Assembly: GCF_001509555.1 (NCBI RefSeq)
Contig: NZ_LMAS01000006.1
Location: 62,001-126,000 of the forward strand
Length of the DNA: 64,000 nucleotides
Direction: 5' to 3'
Origin: Bacillus sp. FJAT-29937
GTDB lineage: Bacteria; Bacillota; Bacilli; Bacillales; Cytobacillaceae
In this document: one piece after another, positions 16,959-25,926 of the stretch
How positions within the stretch are numbered: the stretch's first letter is position 1
How the letters are laid out: each line of letters begins with the position of its first letter
Program-made: the position numbers and the translations under genes
Notes under the pieces: generated by a model
The model's input: the letters and a program-made list of their open reading frames with translations, nothing else
Database searches by the model: none
What the model was told of the DNA's origin: nothing

Positions 16959-17666
16959 TCACCATTCCCTCGGTTCATAGTTCAATTCTCTAAATAATTG
17001 AGTTCGCTCTTTCTTAGATAAATCTCTCCATTGTCCAGGGGGAAGATTGCCTAAATGAATATTCATGATTCGGATTCTTTGCAATCTGTAAACCTCATAC
17101 CCTAATTCACCGCACATGCGGCGAATTTGACGATTAAGGCCCTGTGTTAAAATGATTTGAAAATCAAATTTAGATAACTGGGTGACTGTACAAGGTAGTG
17201 TTTTTGTTCCTAATATTTTGACTCCCTCTGACATTTTCTTCAAGAACTCGGGAGTAATAGGCTTGTCCACAGAAACAATATATTCCTTCTCATGCTTACC
17301 TTCAGAACGCAGAATTTCGTTAACAATGTCGCCATCATTCGTAAGAAGTATTAGGCCCTCTGAATCTTTATCAAGGCGCCCAATATTAAACACTCTTAAT
17401 GGATGGTTGACCAAATCAACAATATTTCCCTTTACGCCTTTTTCGGTTGTACTCGTAATCCCTACAGGTTTATTTAAGGCAATATAGACATTGTTCCTTG
17501 CTACTCGGATTTGATTACCATTTACAAGAATGTCATCCCCGGGATTCACTTGGCTGCCTATTGTTGCACGTTTGCCATTTATCATAACTCTTCCATCAGC
17601 AATTAATTTATCTGCTCCCCGCCTAGATGCTACTCCAGAATCGCTTATAAATTTATTAATACGCAT
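16959..17666 (-). CDS. rluF: 23S rRNA pseudouridine synthase, RluF type
   Basis: A 235-residue protein with an S4 RNA-binding domain at the N-terminus ([21 protein letters not shown]) and an RsuA/RluF catalytic domain containing [10 protein letters not shown], whose Asp99 is the catalytic residue of the family. The C-terminal [20 protein letters not shown] is also conserved. RluF makes pseudouridine in helix 80 of 23S rRNA (U2604 in E. coli numbering). The ATG at 17666 fits the family N-terminus; AAGGA is 13 bases away, so the GTG at 17678, one base after the site, is less likely. It is monocistronic. Confidence 0.88.
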   Translation of the reverse strand: MRINKFISDSGVASRRGADKLIADGRVMINGKRATIGSQVNPGDDILVNGNQIRVARNNVYIALNKPVGITSTTEKGVKGNIVDLVNHPLRVFNIGRLDKDSEGLILLTNDGDIVNEILRSEGKHEKEYIVSVDKPITPEFLKKMSEGVKILGTKTLPCTVTQLSKFDFQIILTQGLNRQIRRMCGELGYEVYRLQRIRIMNIHLGNLPPGQWRDLSKKERTQLFRELNYEPREW

Positions 17667-17896
17667 GTATGTTGACACATCCTTAATCAGAGGCTTGTTT
17701 TATTAGATAATTAACTATACTTTATTTTAAGAGTAAATTACAGCCCTATGCACATAACCTAATATCATCTGACGATACGTAAACGATACGGGGACAAAAA
17801 GAAAAGAAAAAGAAAACAACTACTAAGTCATCGGTGTGGCAGATGAAATTCAGTATAATGAACAGGGTAATGTATTTTTCAGTGGAGGGGAACCTT

Positions 17897-18061
17897 TTGA
17901 AGCGGCTATCTAAAAAGTATAAGAAACCTATCATTATTTTTATTATGATCCTTTTTGTGTTTGCTGGTTTACTTGATATTAAATACGAAGGATTGCTCTT
18001 TCAGCTATTACCTAATTCAATACAAACCTACTTAGCTGATATTTTTAAAAAAAGTGGATGA
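17897..18061 (+). CDS. small single-span membrane protein
   Basis: A 54-residue frame starting at TTG 17897, 6 bases after GGAGGGG. It has a basic N-terminus (KRLSKKYKKP), one hydrophobic helix (about residues 12-27, IIIFIMILFVFAGLL) and an amphipathic C-terminal part ending KKSG. This is the plan of an inner-membrane microprotein with its N-terminus inside. I do not recognise it. The frame is open further upstream to 17834, but only the TTG has a good ribosome site. Confidence 0.5.
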   Translation: MKRLSKKYKKPIIIFIMILFVFAGLLDIKYEGLLFQLLPNSIQTYLADIFKKSG

Positions 18062-18172
18062 TGAGCTCCATAGCTCGTTATTTGTCCACATCCCAATTAT
18101 TGACATCAATTTATATTTCCCATAACATTATTTTAATCTAAAACTTATTAATTCCTTAAAGAAAGGATGTTT

Positions 18173-18562
18173 ATGATGAATATGAAAGCAACCCTTACCC
18201 ATAAAGAAAAAGCAGTGTCGTTCCTGCAGCTTGTAGCTTCTGGAAAAGTAGAGGAAGCCTATCAGAAATACATAAGCCCAGAATTCCGCCACCACAACCC
18301 TTATTTCCGTGGCGATGTCAATTCCCTTATGGTCGCGATGCAGGAAAATGCAGCCCTGAACCCTAACAAGATACTTGAGGTCAAGCATGCTATTGGAGAG
18401 GCAGAGATGGTTACGGTTCACTCTCATGTGAGACAGAATCCAGACGATATTGGGGGAGCAGTGGTCCATATTTTTCGGTTTCAGGATGATCAAATTGTTG
18501 AATTATGGGATGTAGGTCAACCTATACCCGAGGATTCTCCTAACGAGAATGGCATGTTTTAA
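18173..18562 (+). CDS. SnoaL-like (NTF2-fold) protein
   Basis: A 129-residue protein of the SnoaL/NTF2-like fold. HKEKAVSFLQLVASGKVEEAYQKYISPEFRHHNP (cited in parts) is the usual opening helix pair, HNPYFRGDVNSLM the cone-closing segment, and VVHIFRFQDDQIVELWDVGQPIPE the last strand pair with the SnoaL pattern. Members are polyketide-type cyclases, isomerases or ligand-binding proteins; bacillus homologues are uncharacterised. AAAGGA lies 5 bases before ATG 18173 and 8 before ATG 18176, so either could be used. No partner gene is evident. Confidence 0.82.
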   Translation: MMNMKATLTHKEKAVSFLQLVASGKVEEAYQKYISPEFRHHNPYFRGDVNSLMVAMQENAALNPNKILEVKHAIGEAEMVTVHSHVRQNPDDIGGAVVHIFRFQDDQIVELWDVGQPIPEDSPNENGMF

Positions 18563-18669
18563 GGTTCGTGTGGAAAATAATTTAATCCGAAAAACTATAA
18601 AAATTAATACATATGGAGAGTATTGTCAGAGAAGAGGGCACTAAATAAAGTCTTTTCGAGGAGGTCCTT

Positions 18670-19554
18670 ATGCAAAAAATCATTCCACATTTATGGTATG
18701 ACAAAGAAGCAAAAGAAGCCGCTTTATTTTATATTCGTTTATTTGAGGACTCTAAACTATTAAATGAAACAGTGATAGAAAATACTCCTTCTGGAGATTC
18801 GGATTTGGTCAGCTTTCAATTGGCTGGGCAAGAATTCATGGCGATTAGTGCAGGTCCTTACTTCAAATTTAACCCTTCCGTTTCGCTGATGGTAGCTTGC
18901 GAATCTGTAGAAGAGGTTAATGCCAAATGGAAAGCTTTAGTAGAGGGCGGTACGGAGCTCATGCCATTAGATGAGTATCCCTTCAGCAAGCGGTATGCCT
19001 GGGTGCAGGATCGCTTCGGCTTGTCATGGCAGTTGATGCTTATAGACAATAGTAAAGCTGTTCAAAAGATTACACCAAACCTGCTTTTCTCAAGTGATTC
19101 ATGTGGGAAAGCTTATGAGGCAATCAAGTATTACACAGACGTATTTAAGGATTCGGAAATAGAAGTAATCAGTGAATATGAAGCAGGAGAAGCCAAGGCA
19201 TCAAAGGCAAAGGTGAAATATGCAGCTTTCAACTTAGCCGGATATCATTTATCAGCGATGGATCATGGTTTGGATGTAGATTTCAATTTTAATGAAGCCT
19301 TTTCACTCATGATCAGCTGTAAAGATCAGAAGGAGATTGATTACTTCTGGGAAAAGCTCTCTGCCGTACCTGAGGCGGAACAATGCGGATGGGTCAAGGA
19401 TCTATTCGGCCTTTCATGGCAGATCGTTCCGGACAATATGAATGAGGTCATGTATAAAGGCTCAAGAGAGGAAAACCGCAGAATTATGGAAGCACTATTA
19501 AAGATGAAGAAAATTGATTTACATGCTTTGGAAAATGCACGCTTGGAAAAATGA
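18670..19554 (+). CDS. tandem VOC (PhnB-like) two-module protein
   Basis: A 294-residue protein made of two PhnB-type VOC modules in one chain: residues 1-125 (opening IIPHLWYDKEAKEAALFYIRLF, ending WVQDRFGLSWQLM) and about 135-265 (ITPNLLFSSDSCGKAYEAIKYY, ending WVKDLFGLSWQIV). A short helical tail follows. Such two-module forms are intramolecular versions of the usual dimer. Ligand and reaction are unknown. AGGAGGTCCTT precedes the ATG. The gene stands alone and a family 2 repeat follows it. Confidence 0.87.
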   Translation: MQKIIPHLWYDKEAKEAALFYIRLFEDSKLLNETVIENTPSGDSDLVSFQLAGQEFMAISAGPYFKFNPSVSLMVACESVEEVNAKWKALVEGGTELMPLDEYPFSKRYAWVQDRFGLSWQLMLIDNSKAVQKITPNLLFSSDSCGKAYEAIKYYTDVFKDSEIEVISEYEAGEAKASKAKVKYAAFNLAGYHLSAMDHGLDVDFNFNEAFSLMISCKDQKEIDYFWEKLSAVPEAEQCGWVKDLFGLSWQIVPDNMNEVMYKGSREENRRIMEALLKMKKIDLHALENARLEK

Positions 19555-19583
19555 TAAAAGTGGGCTGTGCCATAGTAGAGGAA

Positions 19584-19801
19584 TTTGGCGGACAGTGGTT
19601 CCGTTATTTCACGAAAAACCTTTATTTCATAGTCTTATCGGACTTAGGTTCCGCTAAAGGGGGTCAAAAGGGTTAATTTTGGATGATTTCCATCGATTAA
19701 CGGAACTAGTGTCCGCACACACTTGGAATAAGGGGGATTTTAAGTAAATAGCGGAATGGGAGTCCGGTAATTTTTTGTGCGGACTGTAGTTCCGTTATTG
19801 A
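19584..19801 (+). repeat. dispersed modular repeat, family 2, copy A
   Basis: An intergenic element with five short palindromic modules, such as GCGGACAGTGGTTCCGTTAT at the left end and GCGGACTGTAGTTCCGTTAT at the right end. Related copies lie at 25621, 33972, 40044 and 46117. No ORF is supported. Confidence 0.8.
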
Positions 19802-19862
19802 TCATGCATCTCTTAATCCTTGCTGTACTTGGCCAAATTGAAAATTCATAAGCTAGTATACC

Positions 19863-19900
19863 AAAAAAGCCAGTATCTCTTTAGGATACTAGCTTTTTTT
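19863..19900. terminator. intrinsic terminator
   Basis: AAAAAAGCCAGTATC pairs with GATACTAGCTTTTTTT. It lies in the 19555-20056 gap after the repeat and would end transcription from the two-module VOC gene. Confidence 0.65.
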
Positions 19901-20056
19901 GTTAACACTAATTTTCCAAATATAATGGTAAAGGATGGGTTCCAATGCGAGAATTTCTTTTACCGATGAGAAAATTATTGAATCATTTTAAAAGTCATTT
20001 GAATTACTAGAAATCTATATTAAAATGATTCTATCAAAGAGAGAGAAGGATTATTG

Positions 20057-20893
20057 ATGTGGATTGTAGCAGCAGTTCTGACGATGTTGTGCTTTGGAAT
20101 CAATAATATGATTTTTAAGGTCACGTCGGTCAAAGGACTATCGAAGGTGCATTTGCAGTTTTTCTTTTATCTAATTGCGTTTTTAATCATGTTTGGCTAT
20201 GGGACAGTCGTAGGGTTTGCCTCATTTAATGGATTAACGATTGTGCTAGGGGCGTTCATCGGCATATTGAATGCAAATGGGAATATTCAAATGTCAAAGG
20301 CATTTGAAAAAGGACCTGCTAGTATAACATCGCCGCTTATTAGCACAAATACGATTATTCCTATCCTAAGCGCAGCGCTTATTTTTCAAGAGCATATTAC
20401 ACTCATTCAGTGGATTGGCATTATTGTTATTCTTGCTTCTGCAGCGATCATCCAATATGTGCCAAGCAGCGGCGTTAAGATGGATTATAAACCGTGGATG
20501 TACCGCATTTTACTGTCGATTGGATCGTTTGGTGTACTCGGTGTGCTTATGAAAACGTCCTCACATTTACATATTGATTCCATCAATACGCTAGTTTGTA
20601 TGTATGGCGGTGGTGCGACCTATTTATTGATTAATAGCTTTATGATGAAGGAAAAATGGCAGCAAACAGAGCTAAAATTTGGTGCCCTTATTGGATGTAT
20701 TAGTGTCGTAGGTTATAGCAGCTACTTTTTTGCCCTGAATATCGGAGTTGCCAGCATTGTATTCCCAATTGTTAGTTTAAATTGTTTAGTAGTCGTCCTA
20801 AGCAGCTGTTGGCTCTATAAAGAAAGGCTTAAAAAGTATCAGGTTATCGGGGTTATTTCCGCACTAGCCGGTATTGTGCTGACAAAAATTTAA
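20057..20893 (+). CDS. EamA/DMT superfamily transporter
   Basis: A 278-residue protein with ten hydrophobic segments in two EamA repeats, the usual size for drug/metabolite transporters of the DMT superfamily. The pattern GAFIGILNANGNIQMSKAFEKGPASITSPL in the first half (helices 3-4) and SIVFPIVSLNCLVVVLSS in the second half show the internal duplication. Members export amino acids or metabolites or import sugars; this one cannot be assigned. ATG 20057 follows AGAAGGA by 6 bases. Two other EamA genes lie on the minus strand at 24531 and 31876. Confidence 0.85.
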   Translation: MWIVAAVLTMLCFGINNMIFKVTSVKGLSKVHLQFFFYLIAFLIMFGYGTVVGFASFNGLTIVLGAFIGILNANGNIQMSKAFEKGPASITSPLISTNTIIPILSAALIFQEHITLIQWIGIIVILASAAIIQYVPSSGVKMDYKPWMYRILLSIGSFGVLGVLMKTSSHLHIDSINTLVCMYGGGATYLLINSFMMKEKWQQTELKFGALIGCISVVGYSSYFFALNIGVASIVFPIVSLNCLVVVLSSCWLYKERLKKYQVIGVISALAGIVLTKI

Positions 20894-20904
20894 CAGAAAC
20901 CATG

Positions 20905-20931
20905 AATCAGGGCTTAGGCTCTGATTTTTTT
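20905..20931 (+). terminator. intrinsic terminator
   Basis: AATCAGGGC and GCTCTGATT form a stem with a short loop and end in TTTTTT just after the EamA stop. Confidence 0.7.
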
Positions 20932-21087
20932 ATGCGTAAAATCTTATCTGCTAGAATACGGAAATTTGAATAAATCTACATTTATTCCTAAATCTAGTTT
21001 TGGGTATAATTCCCCAAATTTTGTATTAATCCAATATTCCAACTCATATATATAACCAAAATGATCTGATTGAGGAGGAAGGTTTTT

Positions 21088-21600
21088 ATGGAGGAAAAAG
21101 TGTTTGTTACACATAAAAGTCCAGATAGCAAATACGAAGGATTAATTACATATGGAGATAGAGATATTTCGTTGCCTAAAGATGCACTTATTTCTATCAC
21201 TTTAGGCGAAAAATTTTCTGTCTGGAGAACGATTGTTAATGCGATTGTCAGTAAATTTGTTATGAAGCAGATGAAGAAATCTCCCAAACTGCTTTATGCA
21301 GAAATGAAAGGTGATGTAAAGGAAGGCTATGGACTTACCATGACAGTATGGGAATCCCATTCAATGAAGCAATTTCGGGATAAGAGTGCACATAAATTTG
21401 CTATGCGATTTTTTAGCTGGGTTTTTTATGGCGGCAATGCCCAAGCTTACTTTTTATCATTCAAAAATAATGGTTCGATCCCAACGAGTACCGAAGCCTA
21501 TGAATTAGTAAAGGAATATGGCAGATTTTTTGACAATGGAAAGTTGATTCGGAGTAGCAGGGCTCCCATTTTTAATGATGAGGCAGAAATTCGTCCTTAA
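21088..21600 (+). CDS. hypothetical protein, possible monooxygenase-like alpha/beta barrel
   Basis: A 170-residue soluble protein. I cannot name the family with confidence. It has a basic central region (KFVMKQMKKSPKLLYAEMKG), a GLTMTVWESHSMKQFRDKSAH segment and a C-terminal YLSFKNNGSIPTSTEAYELV. The middle motif, a strand followed by W-E-S and a helix with F-R, recalls spheroidene-monooxygenase-like or DUF3291-type dimeric alpha/beta barrels (inference). GAGGAGGAAGG lies 6 bases before ATG 21088, which fixes the start. It precedes the cDPGS-like gene by about 107 bases, so an operon is possible but not shown. Confidence 0.7.
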   Translation: MEEKVFVTHKSPDSKYEGLITYGDRDISLPKDALISITLGEKFSVWRTIVNAIVSKFVMKQMKKSPKLLYAEMKGDVKEGYGLTMTVWESHSMKQFRDKSAHKFAMRFFSWVFYGGNAQAYFLSFKNNGSIPTSTEAYELVKEYGRFFDNGKLIRSSRAPIFNDEAEIRP

Positions 21601-21707
21601 TGATCATTGCTTCGCCTAACTTCTAGCAATTTTGAAAATGCTATTGTATTAATATGCATTCCTAGTTATTATTATAATAATTGATTGTAAGTATAGGAGA
21701 GATTGCT

Positions 21708-23048
21708 ATGAATAGAAAAAATATTATTATTATTGGCGCAGCAGGAAGGGATTTTCATAATTTTAATACGTATTATCGTAATAATGAAATGTATAATGTT
21801 GTTGCTTTTACAGCAACTCAAATTCCAGATATCGATGGACGGAAATATCCAAGTGAATTAGCGGGCGAATTGTACCCTGAAGGTATTCCTATTTATTCAC
21901 AAGAACAATTACCAGAATTGATTAAAGACTTGCAAGTGGATGAATGTGTGTTTGCGTATAGTGATGTGAATTACGAAGACGTGATGGGCGTGGGTGCGAT
22001 TGTGAATGCAGCAGGAGCTAACTTCACATTGTTAGGGCCGAAAAGCACGATGTTAAAAAGTAATAAGCCTGTTATTTCCGTTTGTGCTGTGCGAACTGGA
22101 ACTGGTAAAAGCCAAACCTCTCGAAAAGTGATTGAAACCCTGATCGAGCAAAATTTAAAGGTTGTTGCAGTAAGACACCCGATGCCTTACGGTGATTTAA
22201 ACGCACAGCGTGTTCAGCGCTTTGCTACAGTGGAGGATTTAAAAGAGCATAATTGCACAATTGAAGAAATGGAAGAATACGAGCCACATGTGGCACGCGG
22301 AAATATAATATATGCAGGCGTGGATTATGCTGATATTTTAGCCGCAGCTGAAAATGATCCTGATGGCTGTGACGTTATTTTATGGGACGGAGGAAATAAT
22401 GATTTTTCTTTCTTCGAGCCTGATTTAGCTATTACTGTCTTAGACCCACATCGCCCTGGACATGAGCTGAAATACTATCCCGGCGAAGTATGTTTGAGAA
22501 CAACTGATGTGGCTATCATTAATAAAGTGGATAGCGCAGCAGCAGAAGCAGTTCAAATCGTAGAAAACAATATTAAATTCGCTAATCCGAATAGCACGAT
22601 TATTAAAGCTGAATCAACGATTACGGTCGATCAACCGGAGGCTATTGCTGGAAAACGCGTGCTAATCGTTGAAGATGGTCCGACGCTAACACACGGTGAG
22701 ATGAAAATTGGCGCAGGCTCAGTTGCAGCCAAGCGTTTGGGTGCGAAGGAAATTATTGATCCGCGTCCATTCGCAGTAGGTACATTAGTTGATACGTTTA
22801 ACAAGTACCAGCATATTGAAAACGTCCTTCCAGCGATGGGATACGGCGAACAGCAATTAAAAGATCTTGAAGAAACGATCAATAAGGCTGACTGTGATGT
22901 AGTAATCATTGGCACACCGATCGATTTATCACGCGTCATTTCAATTAATAAGCCATGCACACGTGTACACTACGATTTAGACGAAATCAGCAGTCCGAAC
23001 CTGAGCGATATTTTAAAGGACTTCATCCAAAAACATAAGCTTGTGTAA
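21708..23048 (+). CDS. cyclic 2,3-diphosphoglycerate synthetase-like P-loop protein
   Basis: A 446-residue protein that matches the cyclic 2,3-diphosphoglycerate synthetase family in plan: a Rossmann-like N-terminal part (IIIIGAAGRDFHNFN), then a P-loop domain with RTGTGKS at about residues 129-135, the VVAVRHPMPYGDL segment, ILWDGGNNDFSFFEPDL and the LRTTDVAIINKVD base-recognition-like motif. The archaeal enzyme makes the osmolyte-like thermoprotectant cDPG, but bacteria carrying homologues are not known to make it, so the role here is open. ATG 21708 follows AGGAGAGA. It is followed by a terminator at 23054. The protein is full-length. Confidence 0.82.
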   Translation: MNRKNIIIIGAAGRDFHNFNTYYRNNEMYNVVAFTATQIPDIDGRKYPSELAGELYPEGIPIYSQEQLPELIKDLQVDECVFAYSDVNYEDVMGVGAIVNAAGANFTLLGPKSTMLKSNKPVISVCAVRTGTGKSQTSRKVIETLIEQNLKVVAVRHPMPYGDLNAQRVQRFATVEDLKEHNCTIEEMEEYEPHVARGNIIYAGVDYADILAAAENDPDGCDVILWDGGNNDFSFFEPDLAITVLDPHRPGHELKYYPGEVCLRTTDVAIINKVDSAAAEAVQIVENNIKFANPNSTIIKAESTITVDQPEAIAGKRVLIVEDGPTLTHGEMKIGAGSVAAKRLGAKEIIDPRPFAVGTLVDTFNKYQHIENVLPAMGYGEQQLKDLEETINKADCDVVIIGTPIDLSRVISINKPCTRVHYDLDEISSPNLSDILKDFIQKHKLV

Positions 23049-23053
23049 TATTA

Positions 23054-23092
23054 GAAAAAGACTAGCGACATTAGTTGTTGCTAGTCTTTTTC
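23054..23092 (+). terminator. intrinsic terminator
   Basis: AAAAAGACTAGC pairs with GCTAGTCTTTTT right after the stop of the cDPGS-like gene. Confidence 0.8.
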
Positions 23093-23161
23093 AATGTAAG
23101 CTTCAAATGTAGATAAATCCAACTTTGGTTCCTTAAGATAGGAAAGAGGATGATTCAATAA

Positions 23162-24178
23162 TTATTCTTTTAATTTCTTGAGAATTCGATAGTGCCCTTT
23201 TCCAGGAATATAGCCAATACTTCTATTAACATTTTGCATTGGAGCGTTACTTTCTTCCGAATCAGTGATCATAGTATGTGCCCCTGCTTTTATTGCTGCA
23301 TCAATAGATATTCGTTTTAACGCCTTTGCAATCCCGCGGCCTCGGTATTCTTTTTGAACGCCTGTATAGTTCGTATACACCACCCCAGCATCCTCGGTGC
23401 TGAATAATTGAGTCACTCCAACGAAACGCTTACCATCAATGGTGATAAAAACCCAGTCATTGCGTGAAGAATCTTCTGGCAGAAACTCATTTCGCCACTG
23501 AGCAAAAGGAGGAAGGCTCTCGTATTGACCAGGATTATCCTTTGATGTTTCTACACATAATTCATATAATTTATGCTCTGTTTCCTCTCCTGGCATATCA
23601 GCTAACGTAACAAATTGAATACCTGATTTTGTTATTTGTTCTATTAAATCTACATACTTAGTTGAATCAAATTGATTGAGATCTAATACTAATTCAAATA
23701 CATGAGCATCCAACGAAAAGCCACGTTTTTGAACAAAAGGAAGTGAAACATCAATCCAGTCCATTACTATAGATGATAATACAGATGCCTGATGTTCGTT
23801 AGCCCAATTTTCAATATGTGATAGGATCATTTCCCCTACACCTTGCTCACGAAAATCAGGGTGAACACAGAAGATACTTCCCAACTGACCGGGATCGGCC
23901 CAAGGAGCACGATAAGAAGCACCATAACCAATTATATGGCCCTTTTCGCCTTCAGCAACGACCCGTGTTCTTCCAAAGCCAACGAGTAGACCATTTTCAT
24001 TTAATTTTAGATTAGAGGTGGCTGGCATTTGCTGATCTTCTTCTTCAATGGATTGAGCGGTTGCAGAACCAGGTTCAATTATGTTAAAGAGTTTCGCAAT
24101 TTGTACATAATCTTCTGGAATTCTAATATCTCGAAGTCTTACGGCTGTAGAACCTTCACCTGATTTATTTAAGGACAT
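23162..24178 (-). CDS. tandem GNAT acetyltransferase
   Basis: A 338-residue protein with two GNAT modules. The first (about 40-160) has the acetyl-CoA loop of the form FREQGVGEMIL, and the second (about 175-335) has EYRGRGIAKALKRISIDAA followed by SEESNAPMQNVNRSIGY, the typical end of an active module. Two-module GNATs include mycothiol synthase, although no such pathway is expected in bacilli, so the substrate is unknown. GGAGGGAAAGATAA precedes the ATG at 24178. It is monocistronic. Confidence 0.85.
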   Translation of the reverse strand: MSLNKSGEGSTAVRLRDIRIPEDYVQIAKLFNIIEPGSATAQSIEEEDQQMPATSNLKLNENGLLVGFGRTRVVAEGEKGHIIGYGASYRAPWADPGQLGSIFCVHPDFREQGVGEMILSHIENWANEHQASVLSSIVMDWIDVSLPFVQKRGFSLDAHVFELVLDLNQFDSTKYVDLIEQITKSGIQFVTLADMPGEETEHKLYELCVETSKDNPGQYESLPPFAQWRNEFLPEDSSRNDWVFITIDGKRFVGVTQLFSTEDAGVVYTNYTGVQKEYRGRGIAKALKRISIDAAIKAGAHTMITDSEESNAPMQNVNRSIGYIPGKGHYRILKKLKE

Positions 24179-24399
24179 TTATCTTTCCCTCCAATTAAAT
24201 GCTGTCAAATAATTTACAAAACAGAGATTCTATTTAATTTCTACAATATCAAAAGAACTCCTTTTTTAGGAAAAGAATTAATCATTATAAAAATCATCTA
24301 TTATACTATAAATCAATATTAAAATAGTCCTTTCATGTAGAAGGGAGAAGTTGTTCCTTAATTTAGTTCTTCAGTTTTGCAAAAGGGAAAAGGAACAAA

Positions 24400-24450
24400 G
24401 TGAATTTCCTCGTTTTGTTAGGTATTTTATTGACGAATATAAAAAAGTAG
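24400..24450 (+). CDS. possible 16-residue hydrophobic peptide
   Basis: A tiny frame in the 352-base gap between two minus-strand genes. GTG 24400 is preceded by AAAAGGAAC, and the peptide begins VNFLVLLGILL and ends with two lysines. The stop codon falls within the left arm of the terminator at 24441-24475. The layout recalls short membrane-active peptides, but chance is a real alternative. Confidence 0.2.
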   Translation: MNFLVLLGILLTNIKK

Positions 24451-24475
24451 GAAAGGATAGCCTCTCCTACTTTTT
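24441..24475 (-). terminator. intrinsic terminator after the EamA gene
   Basis: AAAAAGTAGGA and TCCTACTTTTT pair around a short loop. T runs exist on both strands, so it can work in both directions. Confidence 0.7.
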
Positions 24476-24530
24476 CCTCTAGTCCACACCATGACTTTCA
24501 ATAGTTATTTTAAAATAACAAATGAAGACT

Positions 24531-25433
24531 CTATCCCTCAATCCGCCTTCGATATCGAAACAGACTCGAACCAAGTTCATTCAACGCAATGGCCGCTAAG
24601 ATAATGGCCGTGCCTACCCACTGAAGCGGTGTGATCGTTTCAGATAAAATAATGCTTGCTGATAGGATGGCGACCGGTAATTCAATAGATGTTAGGATAT
24701 TGGCGATGCCTCCCGTAATTAAAGGCGCGCCCATCGCGAAAAATAGCGGCGGAAGGACAGCTCCAAATAAAGAAACTCCAACGGCACTGGTTAATAAGTT
24801 TGTCTCCAATGGAAATACAGATGGAATCTCACGCATGAAAATGACAAGAACTAAGATTGTTGATCCTGTTGCCATCAATGAGGTCCGGGTCCATGGATCC
24901 ACATTTACTGCGACCTTTCCACTGAAAAAAATAAATCCCGCATAAGTGAATGCAGATAGAATGCCAAAAAGGATCCCTTTGAAAGGCATACCCTGTATGT
25001 CCCCATTTAAAACATTCGAAGCAAAAAAGACTCCTACTAATATTAAAATGATAGATAATATGGTTACAGGCGCAGGCTTGATTTTACTGAAAATCCATTC
25101 TAATAGGATTCCTATCCAAACGAATTGAAACATTAAAATGATGGCCAATGAGGCAGGCACATATTGCATGGCCCCATAATAAAAAATACTGGTTAATCCA
25201 GTAAAACAGCCGGTCATCATGATTTGAGGAATATTCTTTTTATTAAGCCCTTTAAAACCAGCACGTTTTATTAGGGTGAAAGACCATAGTAAAATGGAGG
25301 AAATCAACATTTGTGCGATATTAATTTGGCCAAGTGTATAGCCGAAGCTAAACCCCAATTTAGCAAATACCGGTGTAAACCCAAAAAAAGCAGCACCTAT
25401 TAACACAAATAAAATACCTTTATTTAATTTCAA
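24531..25433 (-). CDS. EamA/DMT superfamily transporter
   Basis: A 300-residue, ten-segment DMT permease with two EamA repeats. The first repeat has FFGFTPVFAKLGFSFGYTLGQ and YGAMQYVPASLAIILMFQFVW, and the second has GGIANILTSIELPVAILSASIILSE with TPLQWVGTAIILAAI, the usual C-terminal signature. The start is TTG at 25433, with AAGGAGG 8 bases upstream. Substrate unknown. It stands alone, with a family 2 repeat in its upstream gap. Confidence 0.85.
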   Translation of the reverse strand: MKLNKGILFVLIGAAFFGFTPVFAKLGFSFGYTLGQINIAQMLISSILLWSFTLIKRAGFKGLNKKNIPQIMMTGCFTGLTSIFYYGAMQYVPASLAIILMFQFVWIGILLEWIFSKIKPAPVTILSIILILVGVFFASNVLNGDIQGMPFKGILFGILSAFTYAGFIFFSGKVAVNVDPWTRTSLMATGSTILVLVIFMREIPSVFPLETNLLTSAVGVSLFGAVLPPLFFAMGAPLITGGIANILTSIELPVAILSASIILSETITPLQWVGTAIILAAIALNELGSSLFRYRRRIEG

Positions 25434-25620
25434 TTATGAGACCTCCTTGGTGCTGAAATATACTATACTATTATAGCATAAATAGAGGATTGGCTGCCTC
25501 AATCCATGGGGTGAGTGAATAGCTTTAAGGAAACTATTAAAGAGAGGGGCATTGGTCACATTGATTGTTATGAATCTTGTTGATGAGCTGGGATCGGCAA
25601 AATATTTTCCCCTTCTCTCG

Positions 25621-25815
25621 TGTATCCGGACTATGGTTCCGTTATTTGTCTGAAAAAGCTGTTTTTCCAAGTTTATAGGACTGAGGTTCCTCTATTTCAT
25701 GAAATGGAGGCTATTTCTCTATGTTTTTGGATCATTAACGGATTCTGTGTCCTATTCATTCAAAGAAAACGCATATTTTTTGTAAATAAGAGATCCCCTG
25801 TCCGCTGCTTGATAG
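25621..25815 (+). repeat. dispersed modular repeat, family 2, copy B
   Basis: This diverged copy begins with CCGGACTATGGTTCCGTTAT and contains GGACTGAGGTTCC, TTAACGGATTCTGTGTCC and CCCTGTCCGC modules. It lies in the 25434-25926 gap, upstream of the EamA gene. Short frames read through it are artefacts of the repeat. Confidence 0.7.
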
Positions 25816-25853
25816 GAACAGACACCATCCCCCGTTATGAACCTGTGAACAAG

Positions 25854-25882
25854 CAAAAAAATAACCCTTCCGAAAAAGGGAT
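25854..25882 (-). terminator. intrinsic terminator of the second MFS gene
   Basis: AACCCTT-CCGA-AAAGGG stem with a run of A on the plus strand, which is a T run on the gene strand. Confidence 0.5.
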
Positions 25883-25926
25883 CTTCAACAAAAGACACGG
25901 GCTAAACCTATTCAATCCAGGGCCCC

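Noticed and set aside
25434..25670. Minus-strand frame of 78 codons upstream of the EamA gene
   Set aside because: It runs into a family 2 repeat copy, has unusual composition and no ribosome site, so it is probably an artefact of the repeat.
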